Below are positions 43,862 through 52,366 of a stretch of DNA of 64,000 bases, one piece after another. Location of the stretch: contig NZ_LT607409.1 of the NCBI RefSeq assembly GCF_900091505.1, forward strand, positions 3,782,001 to 3,846,000, given 5' to 3'. Below the pieces are notes generated by a model. It searched no databases. It saw only the letters and a program-made list of their open reading frames with translations, and was not told where the DNA came from. Numbering within the stretch: position 1 is the first letter of the stretch; every line of letters begins with the position of its first letter. The position numbers and the translations under genes are program-made. The stretch is from Micromonospora chokoriensis (GTDB taxonomy: Bacteria > Actinomycetota > Actinomycetes > Mycobacteriales > Micromonosporaceae).

Positions 43862-43901
43862 TCCAGGCGTACTCGACCGGGCTTCGAGCACCGGCCGACA
43901 G
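43862..43901 (+). promoter_or_regulatory. SARP-type repeats before the ketoreductase
   Basis: Four heptamers at an exact 11-base period: TCCAGGC (43862), TCGACCG (43873), TCGAGCA (43884) and CCGACAG (43895). The middle two match the TCGAG-type SARP box, the outer two are degenerate. They start 8 bases after accC and lie 60-100 bases before the ketoreductase ATG. Confidence 0.65.
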
Positions 43902-43962
43902 CCTGGACACCGTCGCCCGGCGCGTGCGGCCGTCCGGCACACCAACTCGCAACGGAGGAACA

Positions 43963-44745
43963 ATGACGCAGGACAAACGGGTCGCGCTGGTCACCGGCGC
44001 GACGAGTGGCATCGGGCTGGCGATCGCCCGTCATCTCGCGCGCGACGGCGTGTCGGTCTACCTCTGCGGGCGCACCGAGCAGACCCTCGCGGAGACCGTC
44101 AAGTCCCTCGGCGACGAGGGGTTGCAGGTGGACGGGAGCACCTGTGACGTGACGTCGCCGGCAGAGGTGCGGGCGTTCGTCCGGGCCGCCGTCGAGCGGT
44201 TCGGGCCGATCGACATCCTGGTCAACAACGCCGGCCGCTCCGGTGGAGGTGTCACCGCCGAGATTCCGGACGAACTGTGGTTCGACGTGATCAACACGAA
44301 CCTCAACAGTGTCTTCCTGGTCACCAAGGAGGTGTTGAACAACGGCGGCATCCTCGGCCGGGGATGGGGACGGATCATCAACATCGCCTCCACCGGCGGC
44401 AAACAGGGGGTGCTGCACGGGGCGCCGTACTCGGCGTCGAAACACGGCGTCGTCGGGCTGACCAAGGCCCTCGGCCTGGAACTGGCCAAGACCGGCGTCA
44501 CCGTCAACGCGGTCTGCCCCGGGTTCGTGGAGACGCCGATGGCGCAGCGGGTCCGGGAGGTCTACTCCGGACTCTGGCAGGTGCCCGCCGACGAGGTGCT
44601 CGAACGGGTCAACGCCCGGGTGCCCATCGGCCGCTACGTCCAGCCCGACGAGGTGGCGGTGATGGTCGGCTACCTCGTCCACCCCGCCGCGGACGCGGTC
44701 ACCGCGCAGGCGTTGAACGTCTGCGGCGGGCTCGGAAACTACTAG
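43963..44745 (+). CDS. actIII: Type II PKS C-9 ketoreductase (ActIII-like)
   Basis: A 260-residue short-chain dehydrogenase almost collinear with ActIII of actinorhodin. NADPH loop TGATSGIGLAIA (11-22), NNAG at 88-91, catalytic Ser143, Tyr156 and Lys160, and the closing ALNVCGGLGNY. It reduces the C-9 keto group of the nascent octaketide. The stereocontrol PGG motif of ActIII is SGG here (residues 93-95). ATG with GGAGGA upstream. It is placed inside the carboxylase gene set (accDA-accC-KR-accB) rather than beside KS, and has its own SARP boxes. Confidence 0.96.
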   Translation: MTQDKRVALVTGATSGIGLAIARHLARDGVSVYLCGRTEQTLAETVKSLGDEGLQVDGSTCDVTSPAEVRAFVRAAVERFGPIDILVNNAGRSGGGVTAEIPDELWFDVINTNLNSVFLVTKEVLNNGGILGRGWGRIINIASTGGKQGVLHGAPYSASKHGVVGLTKALGLELAKTGVTVNAVCPGFVETPMAQRVREVYSGLWQVPADEVLERVNARVPIGRYVQPDEVAVMVGYLVHPAADAVTAQALNVCGGLGNY

Positions 44746-44754
44746 GGGTCGGCC

Positions 44755-45246
44755 GTGACGCAGGCAGAGACCAGAGACGACCAGCACCTGCTGGAAACCG
44801 TCGAGCACAGTGTGCTGCGGCTGCTCTCCGGCTTCCGTGACCCACCGGCCCGACTGGAGATCACCGCGGGAGCGGTCACGGTGACCGCCGAGTGGGCGGC
44901 CGGCGAGGGTGTCGGCGGCACCGTACCGGCGGCACCGGCGGCACCGGCGGCACCGGCGCGCGCGGCGACCGACGTGCCGGACACCCCGGCCGACGACCGG
45001 CTGCTCGTCCGGGCCCCGACCGTGGGGGTCTTCTACCGCGCCCCGCAACCGGGCAGCCCGCCGTTCGTGCAGGTCGGCGACCAGGTCGCCGCCGGTCAGC
45101 AGATCGGCATCGTCGAGGCGATGAAGCTCATGATCCCCGTCACCGTGGACGTGCCGGGAGCCGTCCTCGACGTCCTGGTCGCCGACGGCGCGGCGGTCGA
45201 GTACGACACACCGCTCGTCGTCCTGTCCGCGACCGAGGCGGACTGA
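44755..45246 (+). CDS. accB: Biotin carboxyl carrier protein AccB
   Basis: A 163-residue BCCP. The biotinyl domain (about 84-158) carries the biotin site EAMKLM with Lys124 and starts VRAPTVGVFYRAP. The linker contains repeated PAAPAAPAAPA, encoded by four tandem 9-base GCACCGGCG-type units (44921-44960). It carries CO2 between AccC and AccDA. GTG start nine bases after the ketoreductase stop. Confidence 0.93.
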   Translation: MTQAETRDDQHLLETVEHSVLRLLSGFRDPPARLEITAGAVTVTAEWAAGEGVGGTVPAAPAAPAAPARAATDVPDTPADDRLLVRAPTVGVFYRAPQPGSPPFVQVGDQVAAGQQIGIVEAMKLMIPVTVDVPGAVLDVLVADGAAVEYDTPLVVLSATEAD

Positions 45247-45273
45247 ACCGCCGCCCAGAATCGAGGAGGAATC

Positions 45274-45708
45274 ATGATCACGACCGGTGTCTCGACCGAC
45301 CTCTACGCCGAGGTGCTGCAGTTCTACGCCCGGCAGATGCAGGCGCTCGACGGCGGTGACTTCCAGGCGTACGCCGACAGCTTCACCGACGACGGCGAGT
45401 TCACCCACTCGCCCGGCCTGCCACCGGCCCGGACCCGTGCCGGCATCGCCGCCGAGCTGACCGAGTTCCACCGCCGGCGCTTCTCCGGTACGCCGGTGCA
45501 GCGGCGGCACTGGTTCAACCACGTCGTGTTGGACCACCGCCTGGACGGCGGGATCGACTCGACGAGCTACGCGCTGGTGCTCACCGTGCACCCGGGGCAG
45601 AAGCAGCCGGAGATCGGGCCGAGCTGCGTCGTACGTGACGTGCTGGTCCGGGTCGACGGCGATCTGCGGCTCGCGTCGCGTCGCGTCGACCACGACCAGG
45701 ACCGTTGA
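45274..45708 (+). CDS. actVI-ORFA: SnoaL/NTF2-like protein (ActVI-ORFA-like)
   Basis: A 144-residue SnoaL/NTF2-fold protein: FYARQMQALDGGDFQAYADS, then FTDDGEFTHSPG and a Trp/Phe-rich barrel. Its place directly before the ActVI-ORF1 homologue matches ActVI-ORFA, an accessory protein reported to keep flux on the actinorhodin route. The fold has no obvious catalytic pair, so an accessory or ligand-holding role fits. ATG has GAGGAGG upstream; the next gene begins one base after its stop. Confidence 0.8.
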   Translation: MITTGVSTDLYAEVLQFYARQMQALDGGDFQAYADSFTDDGEFTHSPGLPPARTRAGIAAELTEFHRRRFSGTPVQRRHWFNHVVLDHRLDGGIDSTSYALVLTVHPGQKQPEIGPSCVVRDVLVRVDGDLRLASRRVDHDQDR

Positions 45709-45709
45709 C

Positions 45710-46636
45710 GTGGGTGCGGTCGTCGTCATCGGCGTCGGCACCATCGGGACCGGCTGGATCGCGCTGTTCACCGCGCACGGGTTGCCGGTGCGGGTGGTCA
45801 GCCGCCGGCCGGACGCCGAGAAGGTGGTCCGGGCCGGGCTGGAGCTGTTCGCGCCCGCGCTGCCGGGGGCGCCGGATCCGGCGACGCTGCTGGACCGGAT
45901 CGAGTTCGAGCCGGACCTGGCCCGCGCGGTCGCCGACGCCGAGGTCGTCTCCGAGAACGTGCCCGACGACCTGGAGCTGAAGCAGCAGCTGTTCGCCACC
46001 ATCGAGCGGACCGGCACCGAGGCGCTGTTGCTGTCATCGACGTCGAAGCTGCTCCCCGACGACCTCGGGGCCCGGATGCGGGACCCCGCCCGGCTGGTCG
46101 TGGGTCATCCCTTCAACCCGCCGCACCTGGTGCCGCTGGTGGAGGTCGTCGCCGGCGACGCCACCGCACCGGCGGCCGTCGACCAGGCGATGGCGTTCCT
46201 GCGGTCGGTGGGTCGGCATCCGGTGCTGCTCCGCCGCGCCCTGCCGGCGTTCGCCGCCAACCGGCTCCAGTCGGCGGTGCTGCGCGAGTGCATCCACCTC
46301 GTCGTGGAGGGGGTGCTGACCGTGCCGGAACTCGACCACCTCGTCACCCACTCGATCGGCCTGCGCTGGTCGACCATGGGCCCGTTCCAGGCGTTCCACC
46401 TGGGCGGCGGGGAGGGTGGCCTGCGCGGGTGGCTGTCGCACCTGGGCGCCGGCCTGGAACGGGGCTGGGCTCAGCTGGGCACGCCGGCCCTGACCGACCA
46501 GACCCGGGAGCTGCTGGTCACACAGACCGAGCAGGCGTACGGCGACCGCACCTACGCCGAGCTGGCAGCCGACCGCGACCGGATGCACCTGGCGGTGCTC
46601 GAAGCCCTCGCCCGTGCCCGGGCCGAACCTTCCTGA
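45710..46636 (+). CDS. actVI-ORF1: 3-hydroxyacyl-CoA dehydrogenase-like ketoreductase (ActVI-ORF1-like)
   Basis: A 308-residue Rossmann protein of the 3-hydroxyacyl-CoA dehydrogenase family: VIGVGTIGTGWIALFTAHGL at the start, SENVPDDLELKQQLF near 83, SSTSKLLPDDL and the family signature VGHPFNPPHLVPLVEVV. In actinorhodin the homologue reduces the C-3 side-chain ketone and fixes the 3S centre before pyran closure. GTG 45710 lies one base after the ORFA stop, so translation is coupled. Confidence 0.92.
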   Translation: MGAVVVIGVGTIGTGWIALFTAHGLPVRVVSRRPDAEKVVRAGLELFAPALPGAPDPATLLDRIEFEPDLARAVADAEVVSENVPDDLELKQQLFATIERTGTEALLLSSTSKLLPDDLGARMRDPARLVVGHPFNPPHLVPLVEVVAGDATAPAAVDQAMAFLRSVGRHPVLLRRALPAFAANRLQSAVLRECIHLVVEGVLTVPELDHLVTHSIGLRWSTMGPFQAFHLGGGEGGLRGWLSHLGAGLERGWAQLGTPALTDQTRELLVTQTEQAYGDRTYAELAADRDRMHLAVLEALARARAEPS

Positions 46637-46651
46637 TGGGAGCGCGCACAG

Positions 46652-47647
46652 ATGCGAGTGATGCAGTTCGACAGTTACGGCGGGCCGGAGGTGCTCGTCG
46701 CCGCCGACGTCTCCCGGCCGCAGCCCGGTCCGGGCGAGGTGCGGATCCGGGCCGAGGCGATCAGCGTGGGCCACGCGCAGACGCAGATGCGGCGCGACGT
46801 CTTCCCGGCGCCGATGTGGAGACCGGTCTTCCCGGTGGTGTTGGGCGGTGACGTGGTCGGGCGGATCACCGGGGTCGGCGGCGACGTGACAGGTGTCCGG
46901 GTCGGCGACCGGGTCGGCGCCTTCACCCTCTACGGCGCGTACGCCGAGGAGGTCGTGGTCGACGCCGCCACCCTCGTGCCGGTGCCGGAGTCGGTGGACG
47001 CGGCCGAGGCGGCGGTGCTGCCGGGCACCGGTCTGATCGCCGGTGGTGTGCTGCGCACCGCGTTGCTGCGCAAGGGGGACACCGTTCTGGTGCACGCCGC
47101 CGCCGGCGGCATCGGCCACCTGGCCGTACAACTGGCGAAGGCGGCAGGCGCGAGCCTGGTGGTGGCGACCGCCGGCTCGGCGTCGAAGCGCGACTTCGCC
47201 CTCTCGCTCGGCGCGGACGTGGCGGTCGACTACAGGCGGGCCGACTGGGCGGGCGAGGTGCGCTCCGCCACCGGTGGCCGTGGCGTCGACGTCGTCCTGG
47301 AGAGCATCGGTGGGGATGTCGTCGAGCAGGGCCTCGACCTGCTCGCGCCCGGCGGCCGCCTGGTCTTCTACGGCTCCTCGGCGGCGGAGCTGGCCGTGCC
47401 CACCGTGCCGCTGATGAAACTGATCGGTCTGCGCTACGTCGCCGGGTTCGCCCTGTCGGCGTGGCGGGGTGGTCGACCCGACGAGTACCGCGAGGTCCTC
47501 GACGACCTGACCTCCCGCCTGCTCGACGGGCGGCTCCGCTCGGCAGTGCACGCGCGACTGCCGTTGACCGACGCCGCGCGGGCCCACGAGCTGGTGGAGA
47601 GCCGGGCCCACCCCGGTCGGGTGGTGCTCATACCAGGGCTGGACTGA
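46652..47647 (+). CDS. actVI-ORF2: Quinone-oxidoreductase-type enoyl reductase (ActVI-ORF2-like)
   Basis: A 331-residue medium-chain dehydrogenase of the zinc-free quinone oxidoreductase type. Seen are VVLGGDVVGRITGVG, the NADPH site VLVHAAAGGIGHLAVQLAKA and VDVVLESIGGDVVEQGLDLL. In actinorhodin, ActVI-ORF2 is the enoyl reductase acting on the pyran ring double bond; the gene order here agrees. ATG with GGGAGCGC upstream. Confidence 0.9.
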   Translation: MRVMQFDSYGGPEVLVAADVSRPQPGPGEVRIRAEAISVGHAQTQMRRDVFPAPMWRPVFPVVLGGDVVGRITGVGGDVTGVRVGDRVGAFTLYGAYAEEVVVDAATLVPVPESVDAAEAAVLPGTGLIAGGVLRTALLRKGDTVLVHAAAGGIGHLAVQLAKAAGASLVVATAGSASKRDFALSLGADVAVDYRRADWAGEVRSATGGRGVDVVLESIGGDVVEQGLDLLAPGGRLVFYGSSAAELAVPTVPLMKLIGLRYVAGFALSAWRGGRPDEYREVLDDLTSRLLDGRLRSAVHARLPLTDAARAHELVESRAHPGRVVLIPGLD

Positions 47648-47720
47648 GCTTCGAGCCAGGCTCAGGTCACCGTCCGTACCGTCCATTGTGGTCAGTTTCG
47701 GTACCTCACAAGGAGATGAG

Positions 47721-48389
47721 ATGGCAGGAAACAGGAGATGGATCGGCCGGTTGGGCATGGGTGCCGTGGCGCTCAGCGGGGTGCTCGCGTCGGTGGGTGT
47801 CGCGAACGTCAGTGCCGGCGCGGCCACGCCGCCGACGCCCGTGACCACCCACAGCACCGTCGCCTACGACTGCCGCACCACCGTGCAGCAGGGCTTCCAC
47901 CCGGTCGTCTACAGCCGTGACTTCGACGTCACGGCACCGACCTCGGTCGCCGCCGGGGCCGAGTTCGACGTGACGCTCGACCCCACGCCGATCACCGCGT
48001 TCGCGGAGTACAACCAGACCGTGACCGACGTCCAGGTGGCCTACGCGATCCCGCGCGACGCCAAGGTCAAGAGCTACTCGCTGGTCGGCGGCTCCGGTCT
48101 GGGTGCGGCGTTCACCTGGGTCGAGGAGCGCGACGGCGCGCTGGTGGTGCGCAGCAGCGGCCCGTTCACGGGTGGCGTCGAGTTCGACCTGCCCTCGCTG
48201 GCGGTGCACCTGAAGGCGGGAAAGAAGGCCGGTGCCGTCGTGTTCGCCCCCGGTGGCCGCAGCTACGTGGAGCCGGGCTTCGGCTGGTTCCGCTACCAGC
48301 CGATCCTGAACGAGTGGGGTCCGTTCCAGTGCTTCCCCGACCCGGCCCTGCCGCCGGTGGAGCTGGCGCGGGTGACAGTCACCAGGTGA
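47721..48389 (+). CDS. actVI-ORF3: Secreted ActVI-ORF3-like protein
   Basis: A 222-residue protein with a clear signal peptide (about 1-35, ending VSAGAATPP). The mature part is beta-rich (FDVTAPTSVAAGAEFDVTLD, then YAIPRDAKVKSYSLVGG) with one Cys pair. I assign it by position: between the two reductases it matches ActVI-ORF3, the pathway protein linked to pyran-ring formation and reported outside the membrane in Streptomyces. ATG 47721 has AAGGAG five bases upstream. Degenerate SARP-like heptamers lie at 47651-47679. Confidence 0.7.
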   Translation: MAGNRRWIGRLGMGAVALSGVLASVGVANVSAGAATPPTPVTTHSTVAYDCRTTVQQGFHPVVYSRDFDVTAPTSVAAGAEFDVTLDPTPITAFAEYNQTVTDVQVAYAIPRDAKVKSYSLVGGSGLGAAFTWVEERDGALVVRSSGPFTGGVEFDLPSLAVHLKAGKKAGAVVFAPGGRSYVEPGFGWFRYQPILNEWGPFQCFPDPALPPVELARVTVTR

Positions 48390-48394
48390 CGGAC

Positions 48395-48426
48395 GGGGCG
48401 GGCGTCGGGACACCGGGGCCCGCCCC
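48395..48426 (+). terminator. Hairpin after the ActVI-ORF3-like gene
   Basis: GGGGCGGGC (48395-48403) pairs with GCCCGCCCC (48418-48426) around a 14-base loop, just after the stop. It may attenuate transcription into the next reductase gene. Confidence 0.65.
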
Positions 48427-48476
48427 TCTCCGCGACAATGGGACTCCACTGATCAAAAGCACTGAAAGGAACCCTC

Positions 48477-49394
48477 ATGCCGCTCGCGATGGCGATCACT
48501 GAGTTCGGCGACGTTGACGTTCTGCGACCGTTGGAGGTGCCCGAGCCGTCCGCCGGGCCCGGCCAACTCCGCGTGCGCGTGCGGGCCGCCGGCGTCAACC
48601 TGATCGACTGTCGGATCCGGTCCGGGTTCATGCAGTCCATCTACCCGGCGACCTTCCCGCAGGTGCTCGGCAACGAGTTCGCCGGCGTGGTCGACCAGAC
48701 CGGGCCGGACGTGACGGGCTTCGCCGTCGGCGACGAGGTGCTGGGCTTCGCCTTCATGCAGTCGTACACCGAGGTGCTCGTGGTCGGCGTCGACCAGGTC
48801 GTCACCAAGCCCGCCGACCTGTCGTGGGAGGCCGCCGGCTCGCTCTCCGCGGTGGGACAGACGGCGTACAACGCGCTGCGTGCCCTACGGGTCACCAGCG
48901 GGCAGACCGTGCTGGTGCACGCCGCCGCCGGTGGCGTCGGCACGGTCGCGGTGCAACTGGCCCGGGCCTTCGGCGCGACGACGGTCATCGGCACCGCCAG
49001 CCCCGGCAACCACGACTACCTGCGGTCCCTCGGCGCGGAGCCGGTCGCCTACGGCCCGGGCCTCGCCGACCGCGTCCGGGCGCTGGCCCCGGCGGGTGTG
49101 GACGTCGCGCTCGACGCCCACGGCGGCCAGGAGGCGCTGGACGTGTCGCTGGCGTTGGTGCCGGACCGCGCGAGCATCGGCACCATCGCCAACTTCCGCG
49201 CCGCCGGCCAGCACGGAATCACCATGCTGCGCGGCGAGCGGTCCGCGGAGACCCTGGCCACCCTGACCCAGCTGTACGACGAGGGCGGCCTGCGGCTGCA
49301 CGTGCAGCGCACGTACCCGCTGCGGCAGGCCGCCGACGCCCACCGCGAGGCCGAGGCCGGGCACGTACGCGGGAAGCTCGCCCTCGTCGTCTGA
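48477..49394 (+). CDS. actVI-ORF4: Second quinone-oxidoreductase-type reductase (ActVI-ORF4-like)
   Basis: A 305-residue medium-chain reductase. It has GNEFAGVVDQTGPDVTGFAV, VLVHAAAGGVGTVAVQLARA for the cofactor and VDVALDAHGGQEALDVSLAL. It is a paralogue of the enzyme at 46652. In the act cluster ActVI-ORF4 is the second, partly redundant enoyl reductase in this position. AAAGGAA precedes the ATG. Confidence 0.88.
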   Translation: MPLAMAITEFGDVDVLRPLEVPEPSAGPGQLRVRVRAAGVNLIDCRIRSGFMQSIYPATFPQVLGNEFAGVVDQTGPDVTGFAVGDEVLGFAFMQSYTEVLVVGVDQVVTKPADLSWEAAGSLSAVGQTAYNALRALRVTSGQTVLVHAAAGGVGTVAVQLARAFGATTVIGTASPGNHDYLRSLGAEPVAYGPGLADRVRALAPAGVDVALDAHGGQEALDVSLALVPDRASIGTIANFRAAGQHGITMLRGERSAETLATLTQLYDEGGLRLHVQRTYPLRQAADAHREAEAGHVRGKLALVV

Positions 49395-49415
49395 CGGCTC
49401 CACCTGGAGGACACC

Positions 49416-51005
49416 GTGCCGCCGCCCCCCGACTCCGGACACCCTCGACGCTGGCGGATCCTCGCGGTGCTGGTGTGCTGCCTACTGTCGATCATCCTGG
49501 ACAACACGGTGCTGAACGTCGCGCTACGGACCCTCACCGATCCTCGGCACGGTCTCGGCGCGACGCACAGCCAGTTGGAGTGGATCCTCAGCTCGTACAC
49601 GTTGGTCTTCGCGGCGTTGCTCTTCGCCTGCGGCGCGGCGGCCGACCGCTTCGGCCGACGCCGTCTGCTGCTGGTCGGGCTGGCGGTGTTCGGGCTGGCA
49701 TCGCTGGCCTCGGCGTACGCCGACAACCCGCTGACCTTGATCATTACCCGGGCCGTGATGGGCGTCGGCGCCGCCGCGGTCATGCCGTCCACGCTGGCCG
49801 TGATCGCGGCGGTCTTCCCGATGCGCGAGCGACCCCGGGCGATCGGCGTCTGGGCCGGGGCGGTGGGCTTCGCCCTGGCCATCGGGCCGATCACCGGAGG
49901 GCTGCTGCTGTCCCGGTTCTGGTGGGGCTCGATCTTCCTGGTCAATGTGCCGCTGGTGCTCGGCTGCGTCGTCGCCGTGCTGCTGGTGGTGCCGGAGAGT
50001 CGGGGACACCCCGACCGGGGCCTGGACCTGCCGGGCGTGGGGCTGTCGGTCGCCGGTCTCGCCGCGCTGGTGTCCGGAGTGATCGCCGGAGGTCGACTGG
50101 GCACCCTGGCCGACGTGCGGGTGTGGGCGCCGATCCTGGTCGGCGTGGCCGCGCTGTGGCTGTTCGTCCGCCACGAGCGGCGGGCCGCGCAGCCCGCCTT
50201 CGAGCTGTCCTTCCTGCGCGATCCGGCCTTCTCCGCCGCGCTGGCGGCGGTCGGTTTCGTGTCCTTCGCGATGCTGGGTTTCCTGTTCTTCAGCGCGTTC
50301 TACCTGCAGAGTGTGCGCGGCTACAGCCCGCTGCGCGCGGGTTCCTTCACGCTGGCGCTGGCCGCCGCCAACGTCCTGGTCGGCCCGCTCAGCGCGGCGG
50401 CGGTCCGCCGACACGGGCCCAGGGCGGTCTGCGCCGCCGGGCTCCTGTCGGTGGGCGCCGCGCTGCTCGGGGTGGCCCTGGTTCGCCAGCACACGCCACC
50501 GTGGGCGCTGGTGCCGATGTTCGCCCTGCTGGGCGGCGGGATGGCCGCGGTGCTGCCGGCCGCGTCGATGTCCATCATGACCGCCGTCCCCCGGGAGAAG
50601 GCCGGGGTCAGTTCGGCGATGAACAACACCATCCGGCAGGTGGGCAACGTGCTCGGGGTGGCGGTGCTCGGTTCGGTGCTCGCGTCGACCTACCGCGCCG
50701 GCGTCTCCGACGAGTTGACGGTGCTGCCCGCCGCGGCACGGCACGACGCGGGCGAGTCGCTCGACGCGACGCTGGCCGCCGCGCACACGTGGGGCGGCGA
50801 CACCGAAGCCCTGGTCGTGGCGGCCCGCGCGGCGTTCATCGACGCGATGCACCTCACCGCGGTGCTCGCTGCGCTGTTGGCGCTGGCCGGGGCGGTGGTC
50901 ACAGTGCGCTGGCTGCCTCGGACGCTGCCGACCCAGGACCGACCCACCGCGCCCACGCCCGACCGGCCACAGCGCTACGCAGTCGAATCGTCACCGAAGC
51001 CCTAG
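49416..51005 (+). CDS. actVA-ORF1: 14-helix MFS exporter (ActVA-ORF1-like)
   Basis: A 529-residue DHA2-family transporter. Helix 1 has LVCCLLSIILDNTVLNVALR (the D-N-T-N pattern of 14-helix pumps), the loop 2-3 motif A is GAAADRFGRRRLL, and motif C is GFALAIGPITGGLLL. Expected to export the polyketide; the position after ActVI-ORF4 matches ActVA-ORF1. GTG 49416 with GGAGGACACC upstream. It is followed within 9 bases by the PPOX gene. Confidence 0.9.
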   Translation: MPPPPDSGHPRRWRILAVLVCCLLSIILDNTVLNVALRTLTDPRHGLGATHSQLEWILSSYTLVFAALLFACGAAADRFGRRRLLLVGLAVFGLASLASAYADNPLTLIITRAVMGVGAAAVMPSTLAVIAAVFPMRERPRAIGVWAGAVGFALAIGPITGGLLLSRFWWGSIFLVNVPLVLGCVVAVLLVVPESRGHPDRGLDLPGVGLSVAGLAALVSGVIAGGRLGTLADVRVWAPILVGVAALWLFVRHERRAAQPAFELSFLRDPAFSAALAAVGFVSFAMLGFLFFSAFYLQSVRGYSPLRAGSFTLALAAANVLVGPLSAAAVRRHGPRAVCAAGLLSVGAALLGVALVRQHTPPWALVPMFALLGGGMAAVLPAASMSIMTAVPREKAGVSSAMNNTIRQVGNVLGVAVLGSVLASTYRAGVSDELTVLPAAARHDAGESLDATLAAAHTWGGDTEALVVAARAAFIDAMHLTAVLAALLALAGAVVTVRWLPRTLPTQDRPTAPTPDRPQRYAVESSPKP

Positions 51006-51014
51006 GATGAACCG

Positions 51015-51413
51015 ATGTCCTTCACCGATGTGGAGATCGAGTACCTGACCTCGCAGCGACTGGGCCGGTTGGCCTCGGTCGCGCCCAGCGGCGCCCCGCA
51101 GAACAACCCGGTCGCCTTCACCTACAACCCGACCACCGGCACGATCGACATCGGCGGTCACAACCTGACCTCCAGCCGTAAGTTCCGCAACATCAAGGCC
51201 GACCCGCGGGTGGCGTTCGTCGTCGACGACCTGGCCTCGACCAACCCGTGGAAGGCCCGGGGCATCGAGATCCGCGGCCACGCCGAGGCACTGGTGGACG
51301 TGGAACCGCCGCACCCCTACTTCGGATCGGCGATGATCCGGATCCGGCCGCGTCGCATCATCACCTGGGGGATCGACGACGCGCCGATGGCCGGCCGCGA
51401 CGTCGAGCCGTGA
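51015..51413 (+). CDS. PPOX-class flavin/F420 oxidoreductase-like (ActVA-ORF2 position)
   Basis: A 132-residue split-barrel protein of the pyridoxamine-oxidase-like family: YLTSQRLGRLASVAPSGAPQ, then DIGGHNLTSSRKFRNIKADP and VAFVVDDLASTNPWKARGIE, as in small F420- or flavin-dependent oxidoreductases. Its role in the pathway is not known. The place between transporter and ORF3-like gene corresponds to ActVA-ORF2. Cofactor choice (F420 or FMN) cannot be settled by eye. Confidence 0.8.
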   Translation: MSFTDVEIEYLTSQRLGRLASVAPSGAPQNNPVAFTYNPTTGTIDIGGHNLTSSRKFRNIKADPRVAFVVDDLASTNPWKARGIEIRGHAEALVDVEPPHPYFGSAMIRIRPRRIITWGIDDAPMAGRDVEP

Positions 51414-51504
51414 CCGACCGGCTGACATAGCGCTCCTCGAGTGGGCCGCGAGCCCGCCCTGACACCGTTGACCTGCAACCGCGGGACAGCCGGGAGGGGC
51501 GCAG

Positions 51505-52323
51505 ATGACGGCACCGACAGCGCAGCAACTCTTCGAGGACGACTTCACCGACGGCGTACGCAGCGGAGCGGGGGCGCCCTGGCGGCTCCGCCCCGTCGAC
51601 GCCCTGCCGACCGGTGACGGCGTCGTCCGTACCACCCCCGACGGCCTGGTGGTCGTACCGACCGGGGTCGACGCCCGTTCCGGCGCGCCGGCCTTCGCGC
51701 AGCCGGCGACACCGGTGCAGCACCTGCGGTGGGCGGCGTTCACCACGCACGTGTCCCCGTCCGGCCGCCCGGGTTTCGAGACCGTCGACGGGCACCTGCT
51801 GACAGTGTCGGCCGACGTGGCACTGCGCGGGTTCGGGCTGGACACCCACCCGTACGACGACGTCGCCGACGCCACCGTCGACATCCGGCTCGGCGCCGGA
51901 GGGCTCATCTCCGTCGACCTGGAATCCGGCATCGTGTTCGACTTCTTCCTCACGCACCACCGGCTCTACGCGGTGTACGAGCGGCTGGAGCTGCGTCCGG
52001 AGGCACGTTTCGCGGCGTTCACCTACGCGGTGCCGGTGGCGGACCGCCGGCCCGAGCAGGTGCACCGGTTGGAGGTCTCCTTCGAGCGGGCGACCGGCAC
52101 CGCCCGGTGGCGGGTCGACGGGGCAGAGGTGCTGTCGGTCGACCGGGTCGGCACGCGCTGCCTCGACGCGGCGTACCTCAAGCGCGACAACGGCGGTGTC
52201 GAGGAGTCGGTGCTGCCCGGCCAGTTCAGCTACGGCCTCGGCCTGTTCGCCGACCGCATGTACGGCCAGGGCGTCGAGCTGTCCGCCGGCCGACTGCGGG
52301 TCACCGCCGTCCCACGTTCCTGA
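51505..52323 (+). CDS. Conserved beta-rich protein (ActVA-ORF3 position)
   Basis: A 272-residue protein without signal peptide or membrane segment. Aromatic- and Asp-rich strands (EDDFTDGVRSGAGAPWRLRP, FDFFLTHHRLYAVYERLELR, ATGTARWRVDGAEVL) suggest a jelly-roll/concanavalin-like fold. I do not recognise a catalytic motif. It occupies the ActVA-ORF3 slot, whose function is also unknown. ATG with GGGAGGGG upstream. Confidence 0.7.
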   Translation: MTAPTAQQLFEDDFTDGVRSGAGAPWRLRPVDALPTGDGVVRTTPDGLVVVPTGVDARSGAPAFAQPATPVQHLRWAAFTTHVSPSGRPGFETVDGHLLTVSADVALRGFGLDTHPYDDVADATVDIRLGAGGLISVDLESGIVFDFFLTHHRLYAVYERLELRPEARFAAFTYAVPVADRRPEQVHRLEVSFERATGTARWRVDGAEVLSVDRVGTRCLDAAYLKRDNGGVEESVLPGQFSYGLGLFADRMYGQGVELSAGRLRVTAVPRS

Positions 52324-52366
52324 CGCCACCCGCCACCTCTCCTTCCGTCACTTCTGGAGGTCAACC

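Noticed and set aside
44921..44960. Tandem GCACCGGCG repeats as a regulatory or mobile repeat
   Set aside because: They encode the Ala-Pro linker of AccB in frame, which is normal for biotin carrier proteins.
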